15,307 nt of DNA from positions 1 to 15,307 of the forward strand of contig JAGWBY010000108.1 of the NCBI GenBank assembly GCA_021295675.1, given 5' to 3'. Within the stretch, counting starts at the first letter, position 1, and every line of letters begins with the position of its first letter. Position numbers and translations under genes: made by a program. The stretch comes from Candidatus Latescibacterota bacterium (GTDB lineage: Bacteria; Latescibacterota; UBA2968; UBA8231). Positions 1 through 7,212 of this stretch are shown in pieces. The notes beneath the pieces were generated by a model. It was not told the DNA's origin. It saw only the letters and a list, made by a program, of their open reading frames with translations, and made no database searches.

Positions 1-254
1 GTCGGAAATCACGAACCAATCTAACTGGAGAGCCTGACTCCGTTCAAGACCCTAAAACGGCTTTCATGCAACAACGCCTTGAAATATACAAAAGTAAACT
101 AGACCAATTGTTCGGTGACAGATTTCTTAATCAATCCCGAACGCTAAAGAACTCAAAGAATTCAGCGTTGTTTGAATTTTTGTTCTGCGTTGGGAACCCG
201 AATGGAATCGGCCCTGCAAGACGTATAGCGGAGCATATTCTAAAGGACTTGTAA
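1..254 (+). CDS. tcmP: TcmP-like three-Cys-motif partner protein, C-terminal end (partial)
   Basis: The reading frame is open from base 3 of the window to the TAA ending at 254, so this is the last 83 or so codons of a gene that begins outside. The tail contains an aromatic-rich stretch (LFEFLFCVGNPNG) followed by a helical end (ARRIAEHILK). This resembles the C-terminus of TcmP proteins, where a hydrophobic strand is followed by an N-P-x-G turn. The strongest argument is context: the next gene, 2 bp downstream, is a DUF5131 three-Cys protein, and TcmP is defined as the partner of that family. The two are probably one operon. ATG at 66 is an internal methionine, not a supported start. The biochemical role of TcmP is not established. 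The C-terminal match alone is weak, so the call rests mainly on neighbourhood. Confidence 0.6.
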   Translation, partial: RKSRTNLTGEPDSVQDPKTAFMQQRLEIYKSKLDQLFGDRFLNQSRTLKNSKNSALFEFLFCVGNPNGIGPARRIAEHILKDL

Positions 255-256
255 AT

Positions 257-973
257 ATGTCCACGCGCTCCAAAATCGAATGGACAGAGACTACGTGGAA
301 TCCGGTGACCGGTTGCACGAAGATCAGCCATGGGTGCAAGCATTGCTATGCCGAAAGGATGTCGCAACGGCTGCAAGCGATGGGGGCCAAAAAATACAAA
401 CACGGCTTTGTGGTTACGGTTCACCAAGAAGCCTTACGCGAGCCGATTAGCTGGAAAAAACCTAGCCTAGTATTCGTCAATTCCATGTCCGATCTGTTCC
501 ACAAGTCCGTTCCCTCGGCCTTTATAGAATCGGTGTTTGCAACCATGAATGAGGCGTCTCATCATACGTTCCAAGTGCTTACCAAACGTCCGGACCGCGT
601 TGCACAGCTCGACGGAAGGCTGAACTGGACGCCGAATATCTGGCTTGGCACAAGCATTGAATCTTCAAGATGGTTGGGTCGGATGGCACGGCTTAAGGAG
701 ACCGGGGCAAAGACGAAGTTTCTATCTCTCGAACCGTTGCTCGGCCCTTTGTATGATATGGACTTGACGGGAATTGACTGGGTTATCGTCGGCGGTGAAT
801 CTGGGCCGGGTGCCCGGCCGATGGAAGCCGACTGGGTGCGATCCATCCGCGACCTCTGTCTGCGGAGTGATGTGCCGTTCTTTTTCAAACAATGGGGTGG
901 CGTATTCAAGAAAAAGACGGGCCGGACGCTGGACAATAAAACTTGGGATCAAATGCCAAAATCTTTTTGCTAA
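257..973 (+). CDS. DUF5131 family protein (phage Gp37/Gp68-like, three-Cys motif)
   Basis: A complete 238-residue protein. Its N-terminus carries the family signature: IEWTETTWNPVTGC, then C20, C27 and C30 in a C-x6-C-x2-C arrangement followed by YAE. Further family blocks are VFVNSMSDLFH (about residues 73-83), LTKRP (about 107-111), WLGTSIE (about 128-134), FLSLEPLLG (about 153-161) and WVIVGGESGPGARPM (about 175-189), with FFKQWGG near the end. The cysteine cluster and the barrel-like strand pattern resemble radical-SAM enzymes, but the spacing is not the canonical CxxxCxxC and the activity is unknown. Proteins of PF07505 are found in phages and bacterial mobile regions, typically beside TcmP as here. 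The start lies 2 bp after the upstream stop. Base composition is visibly more AT-rich than the metabolic operon that begins 29 bp downstream, consistent with horizontal acquisition. Confidence 0.88.
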   Translation: MSTRSKIEWTETTWNPVTGCTKISHGCKHCYAERMSQRLQAMGAKKYKHGFVVTVHQEALREPISWKKPSLVFVNSMSDLFHKSVPSAFIESVFATMNEASHHTFQVLTKRPDRVAQLDGRLNWTPNIWLGTSIESSRWLGRMARLKETGAKTKFLSLEPLLGPLYDMDLTGIDWVIVGGESGPGARPMEADWVRSIRDLCLRSDVPFFFKQWGGVFKKKTGRTLDNKTWDQMPKSFC

Positions 974-1002
974 TTCCCTTTTTCCGAAAGGAACGAACCT
1001 TC

Positions 1003-2151
1003 ATGGCCGACCCCAAAATCACCAAGATCGAAAACATTTACTTCGCCCATCAGATCGAAAACATGGGCACGGACTACAACGGTTTTAATCAGGTTTACCA
1101 GAAGGGCGCGACGCTGTCGCTGACGCCCTGCGCGGTGCGCATCCACACCAGCATTGGCGTCACTGGCGAATGCCTCGGCCCTTCAGTGCCCGAAAACGTC
1201 GCCCGCTACCTACTCGGTCGGAATCCGTTTGCTCGCGAGCGGATTTACAACGATCTCAAGCGCGGTCTGCGCCACTCCGCCCGCACCGACATCTGCGCCG
1301 TTGACGTGGCGTTGTGGGATTTCGCTGGCAAGGTGTACGACGCGCCTATCTGGCAGCTTTTGGGCGGCTGGCGGAAGACTATCCCCGCCTATGCTTCGAC
1401 CTATCACGGCGACGAAAATGGCGGCCTGAGCACGCCGGAGGCCTTTGCCGACTTTGCCGAGCAGTGCGCGGAGATCGGCTATCCCGCATTTAAGATTCAC
1501 GGCTGGGGCAATGCTCCCATCGCCCGTGAGGTGGCCAATGTGCTCGCAGTTGGCGAGCGCGTGGGCGACCGGATGGACCTGATGATTGACCCGGCTTGCG
1601 AATACGAGACTTGGGCGGACGCTCTGCGCGTGGGTCGCGCCTGCGACGAGGCGGGCTACTTCTGGCTCGAGGATCCCTATAAGGACGGCGGCGTGTCGAT
1701 TTTTGCTCACAAGAAGCTGCGCGAGTTGCTCAAGACGCCGCTTTTGCAGGCCGAGCACATCTTTGGTCTCGAACAGCACGTGGACTTCATCGCTCACGGC
1801 GGCACGGACTTCGTGCGCGTCGGCACGTTTGAGGACGGCGGCATCACGGGCGCGATGAAGGTCGCCCACGCGGCCGAGGGCTTTGGTCTCGACTGCGAGT
1901 TCCACGGCGGCGGCTTGGCTCACCGCCACTGCATTGCCGCCATCCGCAACACCAACTACTACGAACTGGGTCTGCTCCATCCCCTAGTCAAAAACACCAA
2001 GCCGCCTGTCTATCCCCCCGAATTCACCGACGAACTGGAAAACGTCGATGCCCAAGGCCACGTGCCCGTGCCGCAGGGGCCGGGTTTGGGCGTGGAGATG
2101 GATTGGGATTACATTGAAGGACACAAGCGCGGCGAAACGGTTTTTGAGTAG
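1003..2151 (+). CDS. Mandelate racemase/enolase superfamily protein (probable sugar-acid dehydratase)
   Basis: The protein has 382 residues from ATG 1003, chosen because AAAGGA at about 986-991 is a good ribosome site and because the longer frame would overlap the DUF5131 gene. An N-terminal capping domain (about 1-125) precedes the barrel. Superfamily residues are visible: K164-I-H166 on the second strand (where many members have KxK), metal-ligand candidates D196 (MIDPACEY), E223 (WLEDP) and E251 (LLQAEH), D269, and H301 in CEFHGGG. The D-E-E triad plus a terminal His fits the mandelate-racemase subgroup, which includes acid-sugar dehydratases. The KxH variant leaves the substrate open, and racemase activity is possible. 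It heads a plus-strand operon with an aldo/keto reductase 48 bp downstream, which suggests sugar or sugar-acid catabolism in the cytoplasm. Confidence 0.88.
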   Translation: MADPKITKIENIYFAHQIENMGTDYNGFNQVYQKGATLSLTPCAVRIHTSIGVTGECLGPSVPENVARYLLGRNPFARERIYNDLKRGLRHSARTDICAVDVALWDFAGKVYDAPIWQLLGGWRKTIPAYASTYHGDENGGLSTPEAFADFAEQCAEIGYPAFKIHGWGNAPIAREVANVLAVGERVGDRMDLMIDPACEYETWADALRVGRACDEAGYFWLEDPYKDGGVSIFAHKKLRELLKTPLLQAEHIFGLEQHVDFIAHGGTDFVRVGTFEDGGITGAMKVAHAAEGFGLDCEFHGGGLAHRHCIAAIRNTNYYELGLLHPLVKNTKPPVYPPEFTDELENVDAQGHVPVPQGPGLGVEMDWDYIEGHKRGETVFE

Positions 2152-2199
2152 GTTGCCGACAATAACGCATCTGTTCTATCGAAAAATAGGAGAATATCC

Positions 2200-3054
2200 A
2201 TGCAGCGACGTCCCTACGGTACCTCTGGCGAACATCTCTCCGTAATCGGCTTTGGCGGCATCGTCGTCAGCCAAGTGGAAACGGCTGAGGCCGCCCGCTT
2301 GGTGGGACAGGCCGTTGAGCGCGGTGTCAATTACTTTGACGTGGCTCCGTCCTACGGCAATGCCGAGGAGCGTCTAGGACCGGCCTTGGAACCGTATCGC
2401 AGCGATGTATTCTTGGCCTGCAAGACGACCCAGCGCACGCGGGCCGGGGCTACCGCCGAGTTGCGCCAATCGCTCAAGACTATGCGCACCGACCACTTCG
2501 ACCTGTACCAATTGCACGCCATGACCACGGATGAGGATTTTGCCGCAGCTACTGCCCCCGACGGAGCCTTGGCGGCGTTTGTGGAGGCACGCGATCAAGG
2601 CTTGGTGCGCTACATAGGTTTTTCAGCCCACTCGGCTGAGATCGCCTTGCAACTGCTGGACTATTTCCCCTTTGACTCGGTGCTCTTTCCCGTCAACTGG
2701 GTCAATTATTTCCGAGCCGATTTCGGTCCCCAAGTCGTGGCCAAGGCACAGGAGCGCGGCACTGCCTGTCTAGCCCTCAAGGCCATGGCCCGCTCGCTCC
2801 TACCCCAAGGGGCACCCAAACGCTACGCCAAATGCTGGTACGATCCGATTGACGAGCCGGAGCTAGCCGAATTAGCCCTGCGCTTCGCCCTATCGCAGCC
2901 CATCACGGCTGCCCTGCCGCCCGGCGAGGCATCTCTCTTTGAGATGGCCCTAGACATGGCCGACCGCCTCGCGCCGCTCACGGATGCCGAAGTGGAGGGC
3001 TTGCGGGGCCGCGCCGAGGAGAATACACCGCTGTTCGAGTTGGCAGCCACCTGA
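2200..3054 (+). CDS. Aldo/keto reductase
   Basis: The protein has 284 residues and starts at an ATG preceded by AGGAGAA (2188-2194). It opens with the usual RRPYGTSGEHLSVIGFGG block. The catalytic tetrad of the NAD(P)H-dependent AKR superfamily is present: D47 and Y52 (FDVAPSYGNAEERLG), K75 (FLACKT) and H106 (DLYQLHAM). The later barrel segments VRYIGFSAH (about 145-153) and FPVNW also fit. Its closest type appears to be the general-stress/predicted AKR group. The C-terminal 4Fe-4S domain of the related ferredoxin-type members is absent, since no cysteine cluster is visible. Genes on both sides are on the same strand with short gaps, so it probably works with the enolase-superfamily enzyme in reducing or oxidising a sugar-derived carbonyl compound. 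The exact substrate cannot be told. Confidence 0.9.
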   Translation: MQRRPYGTSGEHLSVIGFGGIVVSQVETAEAARLVGQAVERGVNYFDVAPSYGNAEERLGPALEPYRSDVFLACKTTQRTRAGATAELRQSLKTMRTDHFDLYQLHAMTTDEDFAAATAPDGALAAFVEARDQGLVRYIGFSAHSAEIALQLLDYFPFDSVLFPVNWVNYFRADFGPQVVAKAQERGTACLALKAMARSLLPQGAPKRYAKCWYDPIDEPELAELALRFALSQPITAALPPGEASLFEMALDMADRLAPLTDAEVEGLRGRAEENTPLFELAAT

Positions 3055-3066
3055 AAGGAGCAGATT

Positions 3067-3960
3067 GTGATTCCATTGGTCAGCACTCTCTGTCAAGGGC
3101 CGCTGGGTGTGGCCCAGCTACCGCGTCTGTGGTGGAAAAACCTCCTGCACCAAGCCGGGCAGCTCGATGAGGACTATCCCTTTTGCAGCGGCGGTCTCGA
3201 CAAATACGTGCTGGAGGTGCTGCGCATCGACCAGGATAGTGCCTTGCGTTTTTTGTGGGATCAGCGGCCTAGCTATCTACAGTTCGAGGAGTGGGTGACC
3301 GCCGAAGGTACCTATGAGTCCAATCGCATCGCGCGCTGGAATGAGTCGCTGGTGCAGCGCGCCCACTATATGCCGGCCAAAATCGACGAGACCTATGGGG
3401 ATATAGGCTGGTCGCTGGAGGAGGCGACCGAAGTATCAGCCGTGCTGCTCAACTGCCTACAGGACTGGCACCTTTTCCACCGCCGCGTTTTCGCTCGCGT
3501 CCTCACCCCCGATGCCCCGGGCCTGTCTGGGCCTGTGGCTCCTACCCTCAGCAGCATCGACCGAGGCCCGTTGGGCATCTGCCAACTGCCGCGCACGTGG
3601 CTCAAGACCTGCCTGCGCGCCAAGGGCTGGCTGCATCGGGACTACCCCGACTGCGCCGAAGGCAGCCTCGACCAGCGATGCTTGCAGACCTTGCAGGTGG
3701 ATCAGGACGCAGCTCTGATCTTTCTCCGCCAGACGTTGCCGACCTATCTCGACTTTGAGGCTTGGGTGCGGCGGCAGGGCACTATCGAGGGAGAGGCGGT
3801 GGCGGCCTTCAATCAGCGCCTGCTCGAACGCGAGCATAACGCCGCCAAGCAGGCCGAGATCCACGCCACCTTGCAGCGTCCTCCGACGTGGACTTCAGGG
3901 GTGCTGCTCAATCACTTGGAGGATTGGCACTACGCCCATCAGGGGTTGGTCGGGGGGTGA
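3067..3960 (+). CDS. Tandem DUF5069-like protein
   Basis: The protein has 297 residues and starts at GTG 3067, placed by the strong ribosome site AAAGGAG (3054-3060), which overlaps the stop of the aldo/keto reductase gene, so the two are closely coupled. It consists of two homologous halves, about 11-138 and 167-292. Both have GPLG-x2-QLPR-x-W-x-K, a DYP block, LD, DQD-x-AL-x-FL, P-x-YL-x-FE-x-WV and a closing VLLN-x-L-x-DWH block. The LPR...K, PLD-like, ID-x-DA-x and W-V elements resemble DUF5069, a small family of unknown function usually occurring as a single copy. The two halves have diverged clearly, so the duplication is not recent. No signal peptide or membrane segment is seen. Its place in the operon suggests a function linked to the two enzymes upstream, but what it does is unknown. 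Confidence 0.72.
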   Translation: MIPLVSTLCQGPLGVAQLPRLWWKNLLHQAGQLDEDYPFCSGGLDKYVLEVLRIDQDSALRFLWDQRPSYLQFEEWVTAEGTYESNRIARWNESLVQRAHYMPAKIDETYGDIGWSLEEATEVSAVLLNCLQDWHLFHRRVFARVLTPDAPGLSGPVAPTLSSIDRGPLGICQLPRTWLKTCLRAKGWLHRDYPDCAEGSLDQRCLQTLQVDQDAALIFLRQTLPTYLDFEAWVRRQGTIEGEAVAAFNQRLLEREHNAAKQAEIHATLQRPPTWTSGVLLNHLEDWHYAHQGLVGG

Positions 3961-3986
3961 GATTCTGCTCATTCTGATTCAGAGGA

Positions 3987-5366
3987 TCACTCTTCCGTTG
4001 TAGTCGGCGTCAACAGCGCGTCGATGGGACCGCCCTCTTTGATGTAGTTAATAACTACGTCGCGGATCAGATCCTCTTCGAGCCGCACCGACTTGGCAGT
4101 CCCGATAAACGACTCGCGCCGAGGTGGCTCGACGACGAAGGAGCTCGTCGCCACCGTATAGAGACGGTTGGGATCAAGCGCCGTGCCCGCAGCGGTTAGT
4201 CGCTCCAACAGTTTGCCGCCGATGTTCTTCCCGCGAATCTGCACGATGGCGAGTTGATTGCCGAAGGGATGGATGTTCCAGATGTGGCGGGCTGTAATGT
4301 TGCCCTGATACAAGCGATTCCGCACGCCCCCTTTGTTGTAGAAGCCGATGTCCGAGCCGGACCGGGTCGCCAAGATGTGCTCTACGAGCATGTACATCTC
4401 CTCCTGACTCCAGTCTCGCTCGGTGTGTCCGATGGTGATGTCGACAAGTTGGGAGACGCGATCTTCCCATTTTGCTACGATGGCAGCTACCTTGGGGTCC
4501 GGCTGTTGAAGTCGATCGTCAGCGGCGGGCACGACAAATCCCTCGACCTCTGTCACCTCTCCCGTCTCATGGTCATAGAGCAGTTGGACGTGGCCGACGT
4601 GCGATGTATAAGCACCGGCGCGAACGATTGGGGTGCCTCTCACGATCTGAGGAGGACTGAGGACCGTGTGGTTGTGACCGCTGACAATGAGATCGATGTC
4701 GTCCACCGATTCGGCCAAGGTACTGTCAGCAACGTGACCGGCGTGGGATAGGAGGATGACGATATCGACGTAAGCTCTGATCGAGTCAATGGCTGCACGG
4801 ACGGACGCGATCTCTCCGTCGAAAGTCACTCCTTCGTTGCCCCGCGTCGTGGTAATGTCTCTGGTCCTCTCCGTCGTGACGCCGACGATGCCGACGCGTA
4901 GATCCTCTAAGCTCAGCGTCGCGAAGGGCGCGTCGGCGATCAGTTCGCCTGCGGGATTGCGTGCGTTCGCGCTCAGTAGAGGAAAGTCGGCGATGTCGCG
5001 GTAGGCGAGGATCTCGCGCCAACCATAGTCAAACTCGTGGTTGCCGAGCACGACAGCGTCGTAGCCGACGGCTGTCATCACTTCAAAAATCGGTCGTCCC
5101 TGAAAGAGAATTGAGACGGGCGTGCCGGATACGCAGTCGCCGGCATCGAGAGCCAGCACCTTTGAGGAGCGGGCACGTTCGCGATCAAAGTACGTAGAAA
5201 TGCGAGCTAGTCCGGCGGCTCGGTCGCCATCGGGCGAGATATAGCCGTGGAAGTCGTTGGTGTGCAAGACGACGAGGGTGTCGATGGGGCAGAGCAGAGC
5301 CAACACTACGTGGAGAGGCAATTGCCAAGTCTGCGGACGGAAAGACGCTATTGATGTACGTTTCAT
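3987..5366 (-). CDS. 5'-nucleotidase / UshA-family metallophosphatase, probably exported
   Basis: The protein has 459 residues and starts at ATG 5366, preceded on its strand by CGGAG. The N-terminal calcineurin-like domain carries the metal ligands in order: D38 and H40 (HTNDFHG), D77 (LDAGD), N109-H110 (GNHEFDYG), H208 (LLSHAGH), and H231 and H233 (SGHNHT). The C-terminal 5_nucleotid_C domain follows at about residues 300-450, with the substrate-binding stretch GFYNKGGVRN (341-350) and HPFGNQL. These proteins hydrolyse nucleotides, UDP-sugars or related phosphate esters, usually outside the cytoplasmic membrane. A basic start (K2, R3, R10) and a hydrophobic stretch at about 17-35 fit a Sec signal peptide, although a clean cleavage site is not obvious and there is no lipobox at C26. 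The gene converges on the DUF5069-like gene with only 26 bp between the stops. Confidence 0.9.
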   Translation of the reverse strand: MKRTSIASFRPQTWQLPLHVVLALLCPIDTLVVLHTNDFHGYISPDGDRAAGLARISTYFDRERARSSKVLALDAGDCVSGTPVSILFQGRPIFEVMTAVGYDAVVLGNHEFDYGWREILAYRDIADFPLLSANARNPAGELIADAPFATLSLEDLRVGIVGVTTERTRDITTTRGNEGVTFDGEIASVRAAIDSIRAYVDIVILLSHAGHVADSTLAESVDDIDLIVSGHNHTVLSPPQIVRGTPIVRAGAYTSHVGHVQLLYDHETGEVTEVEGFVVPAADDRLQQPDPKVAAIVAKWEDRVSQLVDITIGHTERDWSQEEMYMLVEHILATRSGSDIGFYNKGGVRNRLYQGNITARHIWNIHPFGNQLAIVQIRGKNIGGKLLERLTAAGTALDPNRLYTVATSSFVVEPPRRESFIGTAKSVRLEEDLIRDVVINYIKEGGPIDALLTPTTTEE

Positions 5367-5456
5367 TGATTCTCCGATCGTCGTGGATTATCGAAGTCTG
5401 CGGCGAAACTAGGTTGAGTTGGAGGCGCGGATGCGCCGCAATCGCGATCTTGAACT

Positions 5457-5735
5457 TCAGCGCGAATAGGGCCCCAGCATCTTATCCAACAGTTGAACCC
5501 TTGCCGGTAGCCCACCCCAGCGAGGTGGCGTCCGCTGAAGATCCACATCGAGCCGGAAGACGTGCGTTCCGGGGTGCGAAGTTGTTCTATGTAGAAGCGT
5601 CCTACCCTCAGGATTCGAGGCTATGGCAGCAATCTGCTCAGACTGTGTTTGTGCGTCGATACGGAAAGCGGCGATGATGTGGGCATTGCAGTCCATTGCC
5701 CTTGCCGCCTGCAAGGTTTTCAGCTTGCTGCTCAT
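5457..5735 (-). CDS. Hypothetical protein, second gene of a coupled pair
   Basis: A 92-residue protein not recognised as any named family. Its ATG overlaps the stop of the gene upstream on the same strand as ATGA, the classic arrangement for translational coupling, and this is the main reason to believe it is real. The sequence begins with a basic segment (KLKTLQAARA), continues with AHIIAAFRID and IAAIASNP, and has a motif-like middle HPGTHVFRLDVDL, followed by LPARVQLLDKMLGP. There is no signal peptide, no membrane helix and no cysteine pair. The paired small-gene layout would suit a toxin-antitoxin or other two-component module, but there is no direct evidence for toxicity. It is followed by a 90-bp gap with only a weak 5-bp hairpin (5424-5437). 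Confidence 0.5.
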   Translation of the reverse strand: MSSKLKTLQAARAMDCNAHIIAAFRIDAQTQSEQIAAIASNPEGRTLLHRTTSHPGTHVFRLDVDLQRTPPRWGGLPARVQLLDKMLGPYSR

Positions 5736-5959
5736 GGACGCGGCAAAGGAGTATCTATCGGCCCTTCGGCCGCGTTCATAAAAGATCGAAGAGCGTCGTT
5801 TACAGCCTCGTCCGTAGGAAATGCTTTCGCAACGTCTGGATGAAGTAGAACCAAATTTGTCCCTGACCGATAGGATTCCAAATGCTTACCCCGGACACCA
5901 AGACCGAAATCTCTAGGGCGATATTCTGGACGCAGATCGTCTGGATTAGCCTTCTTCAT
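5732..5959 (-). CDS. Hypothetical small protein (RGK-type, antitoxin-like size), first gene of a coupled pair
   Basis: A 75-residue protein starting at ATG 5959 behind a strong ribosome site (GGAAAGGAAG on the minus strand, within about 5964-5973). It has the pattern LRPEYRPRDFG-x-GVRGKH, then GTNLVLLHPDVAKAFPTDEAVNDALR. I recognise this shape (D-x-RPEY, V-RGK, G-TN-VLL-PDV-x-AFP-x-AVN-AL) as a widespread family of small uncharacterised bacterial proteins, often about 70-100 residues. It is basic at the front and ends in a short helix, a size and layout shared by many antitoxins. It is translationally coupled by ATGA overlap to the 92-residue gene downstream. It may belong to the same transcript as the Nudix gene 94 bp upstream. 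No function can be assigned. Confidence 0.65.
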   Translation of the reverse strand: MKKANPDDLRPEYRPRDFGLGVRGKHLESYRSGTNLVLLHPDVAKAFPTDEAVNDALRSFMNAAEGPIDTPLPRP

Positions 5960-6053
5960 AGATCTTCCTTTCCCGGCCTGTCATTAAACATGCACTGATT
6001 ATTCTCATCTTTCCGGCTCGTTGGGTATGCGAGATGACTACCAGAACGCGTGG

Positions 6054-6500
6054 CTAAGACGCCGGCCACGCCAAGTCAACTGCGAATGCTCCCACCGCAG
6101 TCAGTGGCAGCGACCGGGCTTGATCCTCGATGCACCACTCGCAACGATCCGTCGAGCCGTTTTGCTCGAATCTGAGGTCGAGGAAGCTAACCGTAACATT
6201 GTAGATGATACCGACGTGGTGAACCGAGTCGTACGGACGCTCCACACTTTTGGGATAAGTGTGTGAATACACCTCAGTGATTCCAATTGCCTCAACGTCA
6301 GCGATGCCCGTTTCCTCTTCCAATTCGCGGAGCAGGGCAGCCTCTGGATGCTCTCCCCACTCAATCCCGCCGCCTGGCATAGTCCATTTTCCTTGATCCA
6401 GTCCGCTAGCCATGCGAACCAAGAGAAGCCGGCCTGACGGATCACGGCAAAACCCATAGGCGCCTATATAAACACGTGGAGTATCGGAGGCTGAAGACAT
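6054..6500 (-). CDS. Nudix hydrolase, intact Nudix box
   Basis: A 148-residue protein. The Nudix box is complete: residues G44 to I66 follow G-x5-E-x7-REL-x-EE-x-G-I, with E62 and E63 as metal-binding candidates. The fold is otherwise standard, with RVYIGAYGFCRDPSGRLLLVRM at the front and GKWTMPGGGIEWGE leading into the box. Such enzymes cleave nucleoside diphosphates linked to another moiety, for example damaged nucleotides or nucleotide sugars; the substrate here is unknown. ATG 6500 is chosen because AGGAA lies at a reasonable distance upstream. An alternative ATG at 6521 overlaps the stop of the preceding nucleotidyltransferase as TGATG and would add seven residues. Either way the two genes are coupled. 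A 30-bp piece of this gene (6418-6447) recurs exactly at 11065-11094. Confidence 0.88.
   Translation of the reverse strand: MSSASDTPRVYIGAYGFCRDPSGRLLLVRMASGLDQGKWTMPGGGIEWGEHPEAALLRELEEETGIADVEAIGITEVYSHTYPKSVERPYDSVHHVGIIYNVTVSFLDLRFEQNGSTDRCEWCIEDQARSLPLTAVGAFAVDLAWPAS
6418..6447. repeat. 30-bp exact direct repeat, copy 1 (inside the intact Nudix gene)
   Basis: This copy encodes the RDPSGRLLLV part of the Nudix protein on the minus strand. The same 30 bases recur at 11065-11094 in the same orientation; the flanks on both sides differ. Confidence 0.9.
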
Positions 6501-6520
6501 TGTACCAATTCCTACAATCA

Positions 6521-7105
6521 TCACTGAAGTTGAGAGATCCATGGGTGGTCCGGCAAATGAACTCTTAAAGCGTGACACAGCCATTGGCGTCGAGAACCGC
6601 CCAAGTGATCCCTTGCCTGCCTCATATCAAGCTCGTCATGATTACGACCTTCCTTAGCCTTGTAGAGCAAGACGATCTCTGGGCCGAGGAAGGGAATACC
6701 TTCATCGGTGTACATAGACAAAGCGGAGATTTTCCGTTTGATAGCCTTGTTCCTGCGGAAAACCCAGTCTGAGTTGCTCTTCTCATTGAGTAAGAATTCT
6801 ACGTGGTTGTTTTCGCTGTCATACGTATGAAGCTCATGAAATGGTAACGCTAGCCACTCGTTGGGCATCCATCTTCTTCGACCCCCCTGTGTGGCTAGCT
6901 CAAGCCGCCATCCCTTTAGAATGCGCTGCAGTTCCAATTGATCTTCCCGGAAGAGGGCAATTTCGAAGTCGCTGTGATCGCGTGTGATTCGCCCCAAGAA
7001 CAGGTCTATTGCCCAGCCACCTGCAACAAACCAAGGTCGCTCAAATTGTTCGAGCAGGTGGAAGGCCTTTCTTGCCTGCGGTGGAAGCATCGTGGTTGTC
7101 AACAT
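6521..7105 (-). CDS. Nucleotidyltransferase domain protein (AadB/LinB-like minimal NTase)
   Basis: A 194-residue protein starting at ATG 7105 with GGAG six bases upstream. It has the pol-beta-type nucleotidyltransferase signature: FVAGGWAIDLFLGR (G29, G30, D34), then RDHSDFEIALFREDQ with D46 and E48 as the acidic pair. It continues with the WMPNEWLALPFHELHTY and FLLNE blocks and a C-terminal LLYKAK-x-GRNHDELD region. The family includes aminoglycoside and lincosamide nucleotidyltransferases, but most members of this size class are uncharacterised, so antibiotic resistance should not be inferred. Family members are frequent cargo in integron cassettes. Here the gene begins just after an attC-like inverted repeat (7134-7218) and its stop overlaps the start region of the Nudix gene downstream. 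D46-F-E48 in place of D-x-D is an accepted variation in this group. Confidence 0.82.
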   Translation of the reverse strand: MLTTTMLPPQARKAFHLLEQFERPWFVAGGWAIDLFLGRITRDHSDFEIALFREDQLELQRILKGWRLELATQGGRRRWMPNEWLALPFHELHTYDSENNHVEFLLNEKSNSDWVFRRNKAIKRKISALSMYTDEGIPFLGPEIVLLYKAKEGRNHDELDMRQARDHLGGSRRQWLCHALRVHLPDHPWISQLQ

Positions 7106-7212
7106 CAGGTACTCCAGTGTTTGATTGCATTTCCTCTAACGTTCTCGCGGTGCATGAACCTGCGAAGCAGATTGGGTCGAAGCCCGTCAGAGCTGAGCCA
7201 TGCATCGATGTG

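Noticed and set aside
1210..1980. Long minus-strand open frame opposite the enolase-superfamily gene
   Set aside because: A shadow produced by GC-rich codon bias; the plus-strand frame has all the catalytic motifs.
3973..3983. Small palindrome TCTGA-T-TCAGA between convergent genes as a terminator
   Set aside because: Five-base arms, no useful loop and no T-run.
6521..7105. Calling the nucleotidyltransferase an aminoglycoside-resistance gene
   Set aside because: Only the general minimal-NTase motif is seen; most proteins of this type have no shown drug substrate.
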